Shown: positions 34,823 through 44,063 of the stretch, piece by piece
Layout: each line of letters begins with the position of its first letter
Position numbering within the stretch: the first letter of the stretch is position 1
Assembly: GCA_963733885.1 (NCBI GenBank)
Contig: CAVTES010000006.1
Span: 310,001 to 374,000 of the forward strand
Source: JACVRW01 sp963733885
GTDB taxonomy: Bacteria > Actinomycetota > Thermoleophilia > Solirubrobacterales > Thermoleophilaceae
Direction of reading: 5' to 3'
DNA length: 64,000 bases
Notes under the pieces: model-generated
Told to the model about the DNA's origin: nothing
Database searches by the model: none
What the model saw: only the letters and a program-made list of their open reading frames with translations
Position numbers and translations under genes: made by a program

Positions 34823-37344
34823 GAAACGCTGGCGCTGCCCCGGGCGGGTGGGGAACCGGGGCGGCCGCCATCCCGCCGTGGGTCGTGCTCGTCGCCGCCC
34901 CGGCGCTCGGGCAGGTGGCGCAGCTGCTATGGCTCGTGGCGAGCAGCCGCACGATGACGGCGGAGGCGTTCGGGACGGTTCTGGGCGCGCAGGCGCTCTA
35001 CATGGCGCTTCAGATCCTGGTCAACGCGGGCTCCTGGCTCTATGGAGCGCGCGTCGCGGCGCACGAGGAGCTGTCGGACGACGCGCGAGCGCAGACCACG
35101 CGGGTGCGGTTCGAGCTGGCACTGCTGGGGGCGGTCGTCTCGGCTGCGTTCGCTGCGGTGGCCGGCGGAATGATGGCGCTGGCCGTCCTGCCGTATGCCG
35201 TGGCGCTGCTCATGTTCGCCCTGATGAACACCTGGGAGCCCTTCGGCAGCGGCCGGCGTAAGCCGTACCTGGCCTACATCGCCTTCCGCTCGGTAGTGCC
35301 GGCGCTGGCCGCCTCGGCACTGCTGCTCGCGGGCGCCTCCCAGCCGGTGCTGGTGCCCGGCCTCGCCGAGTGCGCGACGATCCTGATGGCGTCGGCAGTG
35401 TTCCGGCTCATCCCGCTTCGCCATGTCCGGCGCCTGTTCGTCACGCGATCCGGACCGCGCGCAGGCATCCTCAGGGTCTCGCTGCCGCAGATCGGGGCGC
35501 AGGTGGTGTTCGCCACCGGCACCCTGACGCTGTCGCTTGTCGGCGCGGCCGCGAGCGCCGGCATGCTCGCCGCCGGCATCAAGATCCTCGGGGGCTTCAC
35601 CACGCTCGTGGGAAGCGCTGCGCTCGACTGCTTCCGCGGCCTGGCACGGCAGGTGCGCACCGGCGCGGGCGACGTGGAGCGGCCGCGCACCGGGCTGCCC
35701 GCGATGGTGACCACCCTCTCGTGGCTCTCGCTCGCGCTGATGTCCGCCCTGGCTCTGGCGGCGCCCGTGCTGTCCGTGGTGCTGCTCGACGACGCGAGCG
35801 CGACGACCGTCGCGACCATCATGGCCGTGCTGTCCGCCATACCGGCGGCCGGGTTCGTGGCCGCGCTGACGATCCCGCTGACTGCGCGCGGGGAGGAGGC
35901 GGCGCTCGGGACCACCTACGCGGTCGGTGCCGCGGTGATGGCGACCGGCGCCGGGATCGTGCTTCTCGGCTTCGGAGCGGCGCCCGCGGAGATGGCCGTC
36001 GCCCTGGTCGCCGCGCAGGTCGCCATGGCGATCCATATGGCTCCCCAGACCGCAGCGCTGCTCGGTGGAGCGAGCGGCGGCGACCTGGTGTTGCGCGCCA
36101 CCGCCGGGGCCGTGGTCGGCTTGGTTGCGACCTTCGAGCCGTCCCTGCGCGTCGTGTTGCTCACGCTGCTGCTCGGCGTGTCGGCCGCCGGGCTCCTTGC
36201 TTCGAATCACAATCGCCTGCGGGCGCGGTGGACGCGGGACGGCGGCGCCACGGCGCGTATGGCCGGATCGCCCGGCCGCCGCTCGCGCGCGCGTGGCCTG
36301 CGCCGGCATCCGCCCCGGGCGGCGCTCGTGCCCGCCGGCGGGCCCGGCTATCCGGGACGGCTGCCGCTGGGAGCCGGCGCCTACCTGACGGGGCTGGCCG
36401 GCTGGGGCGGCGCAACCTCGCCGCCGACCCGAGCCGGGTCCGCACGACGCGCGCCCGCGCCGACCGGCCAGTCGTCACGCTCCCGAGTCGACGTCGCCGC
36501 CCTCAAGCCGCCGCGGTGGCTGCCGTCCTACGCGCGGGCCGCGCTGACGCGCACGAGGTCGCTGGCGCGGGGTGCGCGGTCGCCGGACGGCGCAGGGGGG
36601 CTGCGAATCCTCTTCTACCACCGCATCGCCGCCGATCGCGACCTGCTCGCGGTGAAGCCCGTCGAGTTCGAGCGACAGATGGACCTGCTCGCGCGCGAGG
36701 GGTATACGGTGCTCGACGTCGCGACCGCCTGGGACCGGTTCACGGCCGGCGACCGCTCCGGCCGGCTGATCGCGCTCAGCTTCGACGACGGCTACGGCGA
36801 CTTCGCCACGGAGGCGCTGCCCGTGCTTCGCCGCCACGGCTTCACGGCGACCGTGTTCGTCTGCCCTGGACTGATCGACGGCACCGCGCCGATGCCGTGG
36901 TACCGGGATCCGCCAGCGCTTCTGTCCTGGGATGCGATCGCCGCGCTCGACGGCGATCACGTCCGCTTCGAGCCACACTCGATCAACCATCCCAACCTGA
37001 CGGCGCTTGACACCATGAGCGCCGCCTGCGAGATCCGCTCGTCGCGGCTGGTCCTCGAGTCCAAGCTGGGCCAGCCGGCGGGGGTCTTCTGCTACCCCGG
37101 CGGCCTCGGCGGACAACGCGAGCAGGTGCTGGTGCGCGACTCCGGGCTGCGGCTCGCGACCACCTGCGAGCCGGGAGTGGCGGGTCCCGGGGCGAACCCG
37201 TTCGCGCTGCCGCGCACCGCGGTCCAACGCCACGACAGCCTGAGCGACTTCAGAGCCAAGCTCGCCGGGATCCATGACAAGCCGCTTCCGGGCCGGGCGC
37301 TGTACCAGCGCCTGCGCTACGGCGCGGAGGGAAGCACGACATGA
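34819..37344 (+). CDS. Polysaccharide flippase-like membrane protein fused to a polysaccharide deacetylase
   Basis: A single uninterrupted frame of 841 codons. Residues 1-470 form a multi-spanning MATE/Wzx-like transporter (12 or more hydrophobic segments, from PPWVVLVAAPALGQVAQLL to LRVVLLTLLLGVSAAGLLAS). Residues 475-560 are a Pro/Arg/Gly-rich linker. Residues 575-830 are a NodB-type deacetylase: ILFYHRIAADRD, the metal-binding LSFDDGYGDF, FEPHSINHPNLT (His-x3-His) and FCYPGGLGG. Fusion of flipping and deacetylation is not a standard architecture. An ATG at 36259 inside the linker could start a separate deacetylase, or a lost stop could have joined two genes. The GTG start overlaps the previous stop (GTGA). 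Confidence 0.82.
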   Translation: MRNAGAAPGGWGTGAAAIPPWVVLVAAPALGQVAQLLWLVASSRTMTAEAFGTVLGAQALYMALQILVNAGSWLYGARVAAHEELSDDARAQTTRVRFELALLGAVVSAAFAAVAGGMMALAVLPYAVALLMFALMNTWEPFGSGRRKPYLAYIAFRSVVPALAASALLLAGASQPVLVPGLAECATILMASAVFRLIPLRHVRRLFVTRSGPRAGILRVSLPQIGAQVVFATGTLTLSLVGAAASAGMLAAGIKILGGFTTLVGSAALDCFRGLARQVRTGAGDVERPRTGLPAMVTTLSWLSLALMSALALAAPVLSVVLLDDASATTVATIMAVLSAIPAAGFVAALTIPLTARGEEAALGTTYAVGAAVMATGAGIVLLGFGAAPAEMAVALVAAQVAMAIHMAPQTAALLGGASGGDLVLRATAGAVVGLVATFEPSLRVVLLTLLLGVSAAGLLASNHNRLRARWTRDGGATARMAGSPGRRSRARGLRRHPPRAALVPAGGPGYPGRLPLGAGAYLTGLAGWGGATSPPTRAGSARRAPAPTGQSSRSRVDVAALKPPRWLPSYARAALTRTRSLARGARSPDGAGGLRILFYHRIAADRDLLAVKPVEFERQMDLLAREGYTVLDVATAWDRFTAGDRSGRLIALSFDDGYGDFATEALPVLRRHGFTATVFVCPGLIDGTAPMPWYRDPPALLSWDAIAALDGDHVRFEPHSINHPNLTALDTMSAACEIRSSRLVLESKLGQPAGVFCYPGGLGGQREQVLVRDSGLRLATTCEPGVAGPGANPFALPRTAVQRHDSLSDFRAKLAGIHDKPLPGRALYQRLRYGAEGSTT

Positions 37345-38546
37345 AGGAGGCCGAGCCCATGTGGGATGCAGTAGTGATCGGAGCGGGCCCGAGCGGCCTG
37401 GCCGCGGCTCGACACCTCAGGGAGGCGCGGGTCCGGACGAAGGTTTTCGGCCGGGCGATGCAGTTCTGGCGCGAGAACATGCCGCGCGGGATGCTGCTGC
37501 GCTCATCGTGGGTGGCGTCGGAGATCGCCGACCCGCGCCACGAGCTGACCCTGGCGCGCTACCGGGAGCAGTGCGGCGCGTGGTTCGAGTCGCCGATTCC
37601 GATCGAGGACTACATCGGCTACGGCGAGTGGTACGCGCGCCAGGCAGTGCCCGACCTCGACGAACGCCGCGTCGAGGCGATCGAGCGCGTGCGGGACCAC
37701 TTCGCGCTGATCGCCGGCGACGGCGAGGTGGTCGAAGCGCGAAACGTCGTGGTGGCAACGGGCATGTGCCCCTTCGCGCGCCGCCCGAGCTCCTTCGCGG
37801 GGCTGTCCCCGAGACTCGTCTCGCACTCCTTCGAGCAGCGTGACTTCGCGCCTCTGGCGGGACGGCGCGTTCTCGTCGTCGGCGGCGGCCAGAGCGCGCT
37901 CGAGTCCGCCGCGCTGCTGAAGGAGGGCGGGGCTGAGCCGGAGCTGGTCGTGCGCGCGCCCCGGATCCGCTGGCTGCGCCCGCGCGCCCTGCCGCACCGC
38001 ATCGACCGGCTGCTCTATCCGCCCACCGATGTCGGATCGCTCGGAACGAACTGGATCGTCGCGGCGCCCGACGTCTACCGCCGGCTGTCACGCGGCCTGA
38101 GGGAACGGATCCTCGCCACGGCCGCGCCGCCCGCCGGAGCCGCATGGCTCCGGCAGCGGCTCACGGACGTGCCGATCCGGCTCGGCACCGAGCCGGTCGA
38201 GGCGGCCCGCGTGAACGGCCACGTGTCGGTCCGGCTGGACGACGGCACGGAACTCGCCGCCGACCACGTGCTGCTGGCGACCGGCTACCACGTGGACATC
38301 GCCCGCTGCGGCATCCTGTCTGAGCCGCTGCTCGGCGCGATCCGCACGGTCCGTGGGTCGCCGCTGCTGGGAGGCGACATGCAGTCCTCGGTGCCGGGCC
38401 TCTACTTCGTCGGAGCGAGCGCGGCGCGCTCGTTCGGCCCGATCATGCGCTTCGTCACCGGAACCTGGTTCACGGCGGCAGCCGTCGCGGCGGGCATTGC
38501 CGGTCGCGGGCGGGGCGCCCTGACCTTCGCCTTCCACCGTGGCTAG
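37341..38546 (+). CDS. Flavin-dependent monooxygenase-like oxidoreductase
   Basis: A 401-residue FAD/NAD(P)H-binding protein of the flavin-containing monooxygenase/thioredoxin-reductase-like class. The FAD site is WDAVVIGAGPSGLAAARHL near residues 8-26. The second dinucleotide site is RRVLVVGGGQSALESAALL near residue 175, and the ATG motif is VVVATGMCPF. The C-terminus has LLATGYHVDIARCGIL and VPGLYFVGASAARSFGP. Such enzymes hydroxylate nitrogen, sulphur or carbon of small molecules, or act as dehydrogenases. Within an exopolysaccharide operon the substrate may be a sugar or amino substituent, but that is inference. Its ATG overlaps the preceding TGA (ATGA). Confidence 0.85.
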   Translation: MKEAEPMWDAVVIGAGPSGLAAARHLREARVRTKVFGRAMQFWRENMPRGMLLRSSWVASEIADPRHELTLARYREQCGAWFESPIPIEDYIGYGEWYARQAVPDLDERRVEAIERVRDHFALIAGDGEVVEARNVVVATGMCPFARRPSSFAGLSPRLVSHSFEQRDFAPLAGRRVLVVGGGQSALESAALLKEGGAEPELVVRAPRIRWLRPRALPHRIDRLLYPPTDVGSLGTNWIVAAPDVYRRLSRGLRERILATAAPPAGAAWLRQRLTDVPIRLGTEPVEAARVNGHVSVRLDDGTELAADHVLLATGYHVDIARCGILSEPLLGAIRTVRGSPLLGGDMQSSVPGLYFVGASAARSFGPIMRFVTGTWFTAAAVAAGIAGRGRGALTFAFHRG

Positions 38547-39813
38547 CGCGGCGCGGCACACCGGGACGCCGCGCGTGCTCGTCACGGACGGTGAGCAGCG
38601 ATGCGCGCTCGCCGCGTGCCGCGCGCTTGCGGCGGTGGGTTACGAGGTCGGGGCCGCGAGCGCTCACCAACCCGCGGCCGCCAAGTGGTCACGCTGGTGC
38701 AGCCACCGGATCAGCGTCCCCGATCCGCGGCGCGATCCCATCCGGTTCGCCGAGCGGCTGCGCCGCGAGCTCGAGCACAGACGCTACGACGTCGTCCTGC
38801 CCGGCGGCGACGCCTCGCTGTTGGCGCTATCCGCGCACCGCGCGGGCCTCGAGCCGCTGGTTCGCCTTGGGCTGCCGGCTCACCACGTTGTCGAGGCCTG
38901 TCTCGACAAGGACCTGCTCGTCACGCGGGCGCGGGAGGCCGGGTTTGCCCCGCCGGTCACGACACGGTGCCTGACCCTCGACGACGGCCGCACGGCCGCC
39001 GGATCGCTGGGCTACCCCGTGGTCGTCAAGCCGCCGCGGTCGTTCTGCGTGGAGCGGGGCACCGAGCGCAAGCCGGTCGTGGCCGCGGACGACCGCGCGC
39101 TGGCGGCAGCCGCCGAGCAGTTCGGCACGCCTTTCCTCGTCCAGGAGTTCCTGGGCGAGGCGCCGATCGTCTCGTGCGCGGGAGTCGCCGCCGACGGGCG
39201 GCTGCTCGGATTTGTGACCTCCCGCTACGAGCGCGTCTGGCCGCCCGCGCGCGGCTCGGTGGCGTGCTCCGAGACCTTCGCTCCGCCGGCGGCACTCCAC
39301 GCTCGCGTCGAGCGGCTTGTCGCCTCGCTCGGCTGGAACGGCGTCTTCGAGATCGAGCTGCTCGAACGAGTCGACGGCGCGCCGGCTGTAATCGACTTCA
39401 ACACGCGCCTGTACGGGTCGCTTGCGCTCGCGGTGCACGCGGGCTCCAACCTGCCCGCGATCTGGTGCCGCTATCTGCTCCACCGGGAGCTGATCGACAG
39501 CCGGCCGGCCGCCGGCGTGCGCTACCGCTGGGAGGACGGCGAGCTGTTCTCCCTGCTGCGAGCGCTCGCCCGCCGCGAGCTCGGGACGGCCGCGGCGATC
39601 GCCCGCGCCGGCCATGACGTGGTGTGGGCCCACTACGAGGCGAGGGACGCGGCCCCGCTCCTGGCGCGCGCGATCTACCTCGGGCGGCGCGGAGTCGAAA
39701 CGGCCGCCCGCCCGCCGGCGCGTGCTGCCGTAGCGGCTGCGTGCCGCCGTCGCAGTTCGCCATCGAAGGACCGGCGAGGGCTTGTACACGCATCGATCGA
39801 AGGTGGGTTGTGA
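38539..39813 (+). CDS. ATP-grasp family ligase
   Basis: A 424-residue ATP-grasp protein resembling the carboxylate-amine ligase/carbamoyl-phosphate-synthase large-chain group. The preATP-grasp fold (RVLVTDGEQRCALAACRALA) is followed by ATP-binding residues in YPVVVKPPRSFCVERGTERK and PFLVQEFLGEAPIVSC. The metal-binding FEIELLERVDGAPAVIDFN TR block carries the Glu and Asn residues of the active site. These enzymes form amide or thioester bonds by way of an acyl phosphate. Together with the FemAB-like gene at the operon end, this suggests amide-linked decoration of the polymer (inference). The GTG start lies 8 bp inside the previous gene. The last 40 residues are basic and not conserved-looking. 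Confidence 0.85.
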   Translation: MASAARHTGTPRVLVTDGEQRCALAACRALAAVGYEVGAASAHQPAAAKWSRWCSHRISVPDPRRDPIRFAERLRRELEHRRYDVVLPGGDASLLALSAHRAGLEPLVRLGLPAHHVVEACLDKDLLVTRAREAGFAPPVTTRCLTLDDGRTAAGSLGYPVVVKPPRSFCVERGTERKPVVAADDRALAAAAEQFGTPFLVQEFLGEAPIVSCAGVAADGRLLGFVTSRYERVWPPARGSVACSETFAPPAALHARVERLVASLGWNGVFEIELLERVDGAPAVIDFNTRLYGSLALAVHAGSNLPAIWCRYLLHRELIDSRPAAGVRYRWEDGELFSLLRALARRELGTAAAIARAGHDVVWAHYEARDAAPLLARAIYLGRRGVETAARPPARAAVAAACRRRSSPSKDRRGLVHASIEGGL

Positions 39814-41423
39814 GCAATCAAGAAGGGGAACATCCGAACGGGTATGAGCTCGACGACGGTCGCGGGCAGCTCCGGCGCCACGTCCACGCGGTGCGGCGCA
39901 GCGCGAAGCTCGCAGTCGCGATCGTCGCGACGGTGACGCTCGGGGCGCTGCTGCTCTCGCTGCTCATGCCGGACAGCTACCGCGCCACCGCTCGTCTCAT
40001 GCTCCAAGAGGACGGCAGCGCGCTCGACTCGGAGACGACCCAGCGTCAGCTGGCCACGGCCAAGGAGCTCGTCACGTCGCGCACGGTGCTGCGGCGCGCG
40101 GCAGACCGCCTGCCGGGGATGACGCCGCAGGAGCTCGGCGATCGGATCAGCGCCGACGTAAGCGCCGGGGCCAACCTGATCGAGATCACGGGGACGGCTG
40201 GGCGAGGGGGGCAGGCGGCCGCCATCGCAAACGCCGTCGCGCAGTCTTTCCTCGGCGAGCGCAGCCGCCTGCAGCGGGAGAGCCTGGCCCGGCAGCGCTC
40301 CCTCCTGCAGCAGCAGATCCGGCTGGCGCCGGAGAGCCGTGACACGGGCGCGTCCCCGGGGGACGAGCTGAGCGCGCTCGAGCAACGCGTCGACGAGCTC
40401 GCGATCGGGGAGGCCACCGCCGGGGCCGACATGAGGCTGGTCGAGCCCGCGACCGCGCCGCTTCGCCCAAGCTCGCCGCGGCCGCTGCTTGCGACCGTCC
40501 TCGCGCTGTTCGCCTCCCTGGTGATCGCGGTCCTCGTGGCGCTCGCGCGGGAGCACCTCGCCCCGCGGGCGAGCCGCGCACGCGACGTCGGCCGCATCCT
40601 CGGTGTTCCGGTGCTCGCCGGCGTCCCCGAGCTGAGGCGCCTGCCCGCGAACAGGCCGGGTAGCCTGCTTGCCGCCGAGCGCGGCGCCTTCGACTCGCTC
40701 CGCAACGCGATCGAGCTGGCCACGCCACCAGGGCAGCAGAAGCTGATCGTGGTGACGAGCGCGACGGTGGGCGAGGGCAAGACGACGGTCGCATGCCGAC
40801 TCGCCAGGAGCCTCGTGACCGCCGGTCAGAGCGCCCTGCTGGTCTCGGGCGACCTGCGCCGTCCGGCGCTGCAGGAGCGCCTGGGACTCCCGACCGGTCC
40901 AGGCCTCAGCGACCTGCTTTCCCGCGCCGCGTCGGGTCGGCGCGCCGTATCGAGGGACGCTCTGGCGCGTGCGACGCGGATCGTCTCGCCGAGCGACCCG
41001 GTAAGCCGCCGCGGGGGAAGACTCGCCGTGCTCGCGAGCGGCGAGCCTCCGGACGATCCCGCCCCCCTGCTCACCAGCGATCTCGTCTCGTCCCTGTTCG
41101 GCGAAATCGGCGAGCTCGACTACGAGTGGGTGCTGGTCGACGCTCCACCACTGCTCGGGGCTGTCGACGCCCGGGTGTTCGCGGGGGCCGCCGACGCGCT
41201 GCTGCTCGTGTCGCGCCTCGAGGTCGTCACCGTCGACCAGCTGCTCGCCGAGCGCGACGAACTCGACCGGCTCGAGGTCGGGCCCCTGGGCGTGGTCGTG
41301 GTCGGCTCGCCCGTCGAGGACGCCGTCTACGACGGCAAGCCGCCATCCCAGCTAGAGCCTGCGGAGCCGCGTGCCGACGGTCCCGCCCATGGCGCATGGG
41401 CGGAGTCGTGGCTCCTCCAATGA
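39810..41423 (+). CDS. Polysaccharide co-polymerase/tyrosine-kinase-like ATPase (Wzz-CpsD fusion type)
   Basis: A 537-residue membrane ATPase controlling polymer length and export. The Wzz-like part has TM1 (KLAVAIVATVTLGALLLSLL), an extracytoplasmic loop (YRATARLMLQEDGS) and TM2 (LLATVLALFASLVIAVLVAL). The cytoplasmic BY-kinase-like domain has Walker A SATVGEGKTTVACRLA, Walker A' LLVSGDLRRPAL and Walker B YEWVLVDAPPLLGAVDAR. The usual C-terminal tyrosine cluster is almost absent: one Tyr in EDAVYDGKP is the only candidate. Autophosphorylation of the classic type is therefore doubtful. The GTG start at 39810 overlaps the ATP-grasp stop, with AAGGTGGG upstream. Confidence 0.9.
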   Translation: MSNQEGEHPNGYELDDGRGQLRRHVHAVRRSAKLAVAIVATVTLGALLLSLLMPDSYRATARLMLQEDGSALDSETTQRQLATAKELVTSRTVLRRAADRLPGMTPQELGDRISADVSAGANLIEITGTAGRGGQAAAIANAVAQSFLGERSRLQRESLARQRSLLQQQIRLAPESRDTGASPGDELSALEQRVDELAIGEATAGADMRLVEPATAPLRPSSPRPLLATVLALFASLVIAVLVALAREHLAPRASRARDVGRILGVPVLAGVPELRRLPANRPGSLLAAERGAFDSLRNAIELATPPGQQKLIVVTSATVGEGKTTVACRLARSLVTAGQSALLVSGDLRRPALQERLGLPTGPGLSDLLSRAASGRRAVSRDALARATRIVSPSDPVSRRGGRLAVLASGEPPDDPAPLLTSDLVSSLFGEIGELDYEWVLVDAPPLLGAVDARVFAGAADALLLVSRLEVVTVDQLLAERDELDRLEVGPLGVVVVGSPVEDAVYDGKPPSQLEPAEPRADGPAHGAWAESWLLQ

Positions 41424-41427
41424 TCGG

Positions 41428-42675
41428 ATGAGCGACGCGCTCGCACGCCGACACACCACCGACCGAGCCGGGCGCCGGCGACGGCTGTCATGGATGGCCG
41501 TGCTCGCCGCCGCCGTGGCCTCGGTCGGGCTCGGCTCGGACGGCGACCGTCGCTCGCCGGCGGCGACCGGCGCGGCGGGGCCTCCCCCCGGCCCCGCCGC
41601 CGGCGCCGTCCGCTTCGTCAAGCACACGGAGCCGGCCTTCGACCGCTTCACGCGCGACGCCCGCCATGCGCGCTGGATGCAGCGGCGCTTCTGGCGCATG
41701 ACAACGTACTCGCCGTACTTCGATTCGCGCCTGCGCTGGTACGGCAACGCTTGGGTGTACAGAGATCTGTACGCGATCTATCGCGGCGGCCGGCTGGCGC
41801 GCAGGCACCCTGAATGGATCCTGAGAGACGAGCGCGGGCGCCGGCTCTACATACCGTTCCATTGCAGCGGCGGGAGCTGCCCCCAGTACGCGGGCGACGT
41901 CGGCAACCGTGGCTTCAGGTCGCACTGGATCCGGCGCGCCCAGGCCGCTCTCGGCCGCGGCTACCGAGGCATCTTCGTTGACGACGTCAACATGCTGCTG
42001 CGCGTGGCCGACGGTCGCGGGCGCCAGGTCGCGCCGGTCGACCCGCGAACCGGATCCCCCATGTCACTCGCCGACTGGCGCCGCTATGTATCGGACTTCA
42101 CCGCGGAGGTCAGGGCGGCCTTCCCGCAGGCCGAGCTGGTGCACAACGTGCTCTGGTTCGCCGGCGATCGCGATCCCGCCGTCCGCCGCCAGCTCGCAGC
42201 CGCGGACCTCCTGAACATTGAGCACGGCGTCACCGACCCGGGGCTGCACGGAGGCCGCGGCCGGTACGGGTTCGGGACGCTGCTGGCCTACGCCGACCGG
42301 CGCCAGCGGCAAGGGGCGGGCGTGGTGCTCGGTGGCGTCCCACGTAACGGCGCCGGGCGCGAGTACGCCCTGGCCGCCTACATGTTGGTCAACTCGGGGC
42401 GCGACGCCATCTCGAGCAGCTTCGGCCGTCCAGGGCACTGGTGGCGAGGCTATGAGACCTCGCTCGGCGCGCCGCGCGGCCGCCGCCACCGCTGGCGCGG
42501 GCTGCTGCGCAGGGACTTCGAACGCGGCCTCGTGCTCGTCAACCCGCCCGATGCGCCACGCCGGGCTCGCGGGCTCGGGCGGAGCTACCGCGACCTGGCG
42601 GGACGGCGGCGTAGCTCCGTAGCCCTGCGGGCGGCGAGCGGGGTCGTGCTGCGTGACCTCCGGGGCGACCGGTGA
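41428..42675 (+). CDS. Exported putative glycoside hydrolase (GHL15-like TIM barrel)
   Basis: A 415-residue protein with an N-terminal export signal (RRRRLSWMAVLAAAVASVGL) and a likely (alpha/beta)8 domain. It resembles the putative glycosyl hydrolases grouped as GHL15: an early WILRDERGRRLY strand, GYRGIFVDDVNM with paired Asp residues at a strand end, and then LVHNVLWFAGDRD. Later come LLNIEHGVTDPGL with a Glu as the probable second acid, and VVLGGVPRNGAGREYALAAY. Placed between the chain-length ATPase and the polymerase, it may trim or cut the exported polysaccharide. Activity is unproven in the family. ATG 41428 lies 4 bp after the previous stop; an in-frame ATG at 41371 is less likely. 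Confidence 0.75.
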   Translation: MSDALARRHTTDRAGRRRRLSWMAVLAAAVASVGLGSDGDRRSPAATGAAGPPPGPAAGAVRFVKHTEPAFDRFTRDARHARWMQRRFWRMTTYSPYFDSRLRWYGNAWVYRDLYAIYRGGRLARRHPEWILRDERGRRLYIPFHCSGGSCPQYAGDVGNRGFRSHWIRRAQAALGRGYRGIFVDDVNMLLRVADGRGRQVAPVDPRTGSPMSLADWRRYVSDFTAEVRAAFPQAELVHNVLWFAGDRDPAVRRQLAAADLLNIEHGVTDPGLHGGRGRYGFGTLLAYADRRQRQGAGVVLGGVPRNGAGREYALAAYMLVNSGRDAISSSFGRPGHWWRGYETSLGAPRGRRHRWRGLLRRDFERGLVLVNPPDAPRRARGLGRSYRDLAGRRRSSVALRAASGVVLRDLRGDR

Positions 42676-44063
42676 CTTCGGGCGCCAGCGGCCAGGCGCT
42701 GCACCCACCGCGCCCGTCCGTGGGTGCGCGCCCCGGAGCGTCCATGCTCGCGCGCACGCGCTCGCTCCCCGGCACCGCCGCGGGTGCCGGCGCCCTGTTG
42801 GTGGTGGCGGCGGCCGCTCCGGTGCTCAGCCAGAGCGCCCCCACGTCGCCGGGCATGGCGCTCGGGGCCGGCTTCGCGCTGCTCGGCCTCCTGATACTCG
42901 CGTTGGTCAGCTACGACGCCGCCGTCGTGCTAGGCCTGCTGCTGCTCGGCGTCGTGAGGACGGAGCCCGCCCTGCCGGACGCCGTCTTCGGTGTCGTCAT
43001 GGCCGTCGCGGTGGTGACCGGGCGCTTCCGCCTGAGTGCCGTGCCGCGCTCGGTGCGACACCTGCTCGGCGTTCTCGTGGCCCTCAACCTGCTGTCCGCG
43101 ATCGAGGTGGTCGACATCGGGGCCGGCGCGCGCTACCTCGCCATCACGCTGTACCTCGTCGTGCTCGGCGTCTGGCTCGCCGGGTACGTCGACTGCCGTC
43201 GCCGGGCGCGGCTGGCCGTGGGCGCCTACCTGGCCGCGGCGGTCGGCTCGGCGCTGCTGGGAAGCCTTGCGCTTTTCGTCCGCTTCCCGGGCAGCACTGC
43301 GTTGGCTGGGGACGGGTACAGGGCACGGGCGTTCTTCGAGGACCCGAACGTGTTCGGACCATTCCTCGTCCCCGCGGCCGTGATTCTCCTCGAGGAACGG
43401 CTTCGACCTCGTCTGTTCTCCCGCCATCCGACGCTCACGTCCGTCTGCCTGATCGTGCTGGGCGCCGGCATCCTGTTCTCCTACTCGCGCGGCGCCTGGC
43501 TCAACCTCGCCGTCGCCCTGGGGGTGCTCGCCGTGCTCGGTGCGCGCGGCCGGGGTGGCGCCGCCCGCTCGATGCGTCTTGCCGCGGCGGGGATTCTGGC
43601 CGCGGCCGCCGCCGTGGCGCTCGTCCAGGCCACCGGCTCCGCTGACTTCCTGGACGAGCGGGCCCACTACCAGGCCTACGACATCGAGCGCTTCAGCGCG
43701 CAACGGACGGGCGTCGAGCTGGCGCTCGAGCACCCGCTCGGCGTCGGTCCGGGCCAGTTCGACGTGCTGGTACCGGTCTCGGCGCACTCGCTCTACGTGC
43801 GCGTGCTGGCCGAGCAGGGGATCCTCGGGCTCGCCGTGCTGCTGGCGCTGGCCGGGGGGACGCTGGTCCTCGCCGCGCGCAACGCGTTGCGCCGGGTCGA
43901 TCTGCACGGGATCAGCTCGCTCGCGCTGCTGGCGGCGTGGTGCGGGGCGCTCGTCAACAGCCTCGTGGTGGACTCGCTGCACTGGCGCCACCTCTGGCTG
44001 CTCGCGGCACTGATCTGGGCCAATGCGATGGTGGGCGGATCCTTCCGGACGGCAAGTCGCTGA
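42672..44063 (+). CDS. O-antigen ligase/polymerase-like membrane protein (Wzy_C family)
   Basis: A 463-residue polytopic membrane protein with 11-12 hydrophobic segments. The family signature spans YRARAFFEDPNVFGPFLVPA (conserved Asp-Pro-Asn), SYSRGAWLNLAVALGVLAVL and the periplasmic loop before EHPLGVGPGQFDVL. HSLYVRVLAEQGILGL follows, typical of Wzy/WaaL enzymes. It polymerises lipid-linked repeats or ligates the finished chain on the outer face of the membrane. The GTG start at 42672 overlaps the previous TGA (GTGA). Confidence 0.9.
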   Translation: MTSGASGQALHPPRPSVGARPGASMLARTRSLPGTAAGAGALLVVAAAAPVLSQSAPTSPGMALGAGFALLGLLILALVSYDAAVVLGLLLLGVVRTEPALPDAVFGVVMAVAVVTGRFRLSAVPRSVRHLLGVLVALNLLSAIEVVDIGAGARYLAITLYLVVLGVWLAGYVDCRRRARLAVGAYLAAAVGSALLGSLALFVRFPGSTALAGDGYRARAFFEDPNVFGPFLVPAAVILLEERLRPRLFSRHPTLTSVCLIVLGAGILFSYSRGAWLNLAVALGVLAVLGARGRGGAARSMRLAAAGILAAAAAVALVQATGSADFLDERAHYQAYDIERFSAQRTGVELALEHPLGVGPGQFDVLVPVSAHSLYVRVLAEQGILGLAVLLALAGGTLVLAARNALRRVDLHGISSLALLAAWCGALVNSLVVDSLHWRHLWLLAALIWANAMVGGSFRTASR

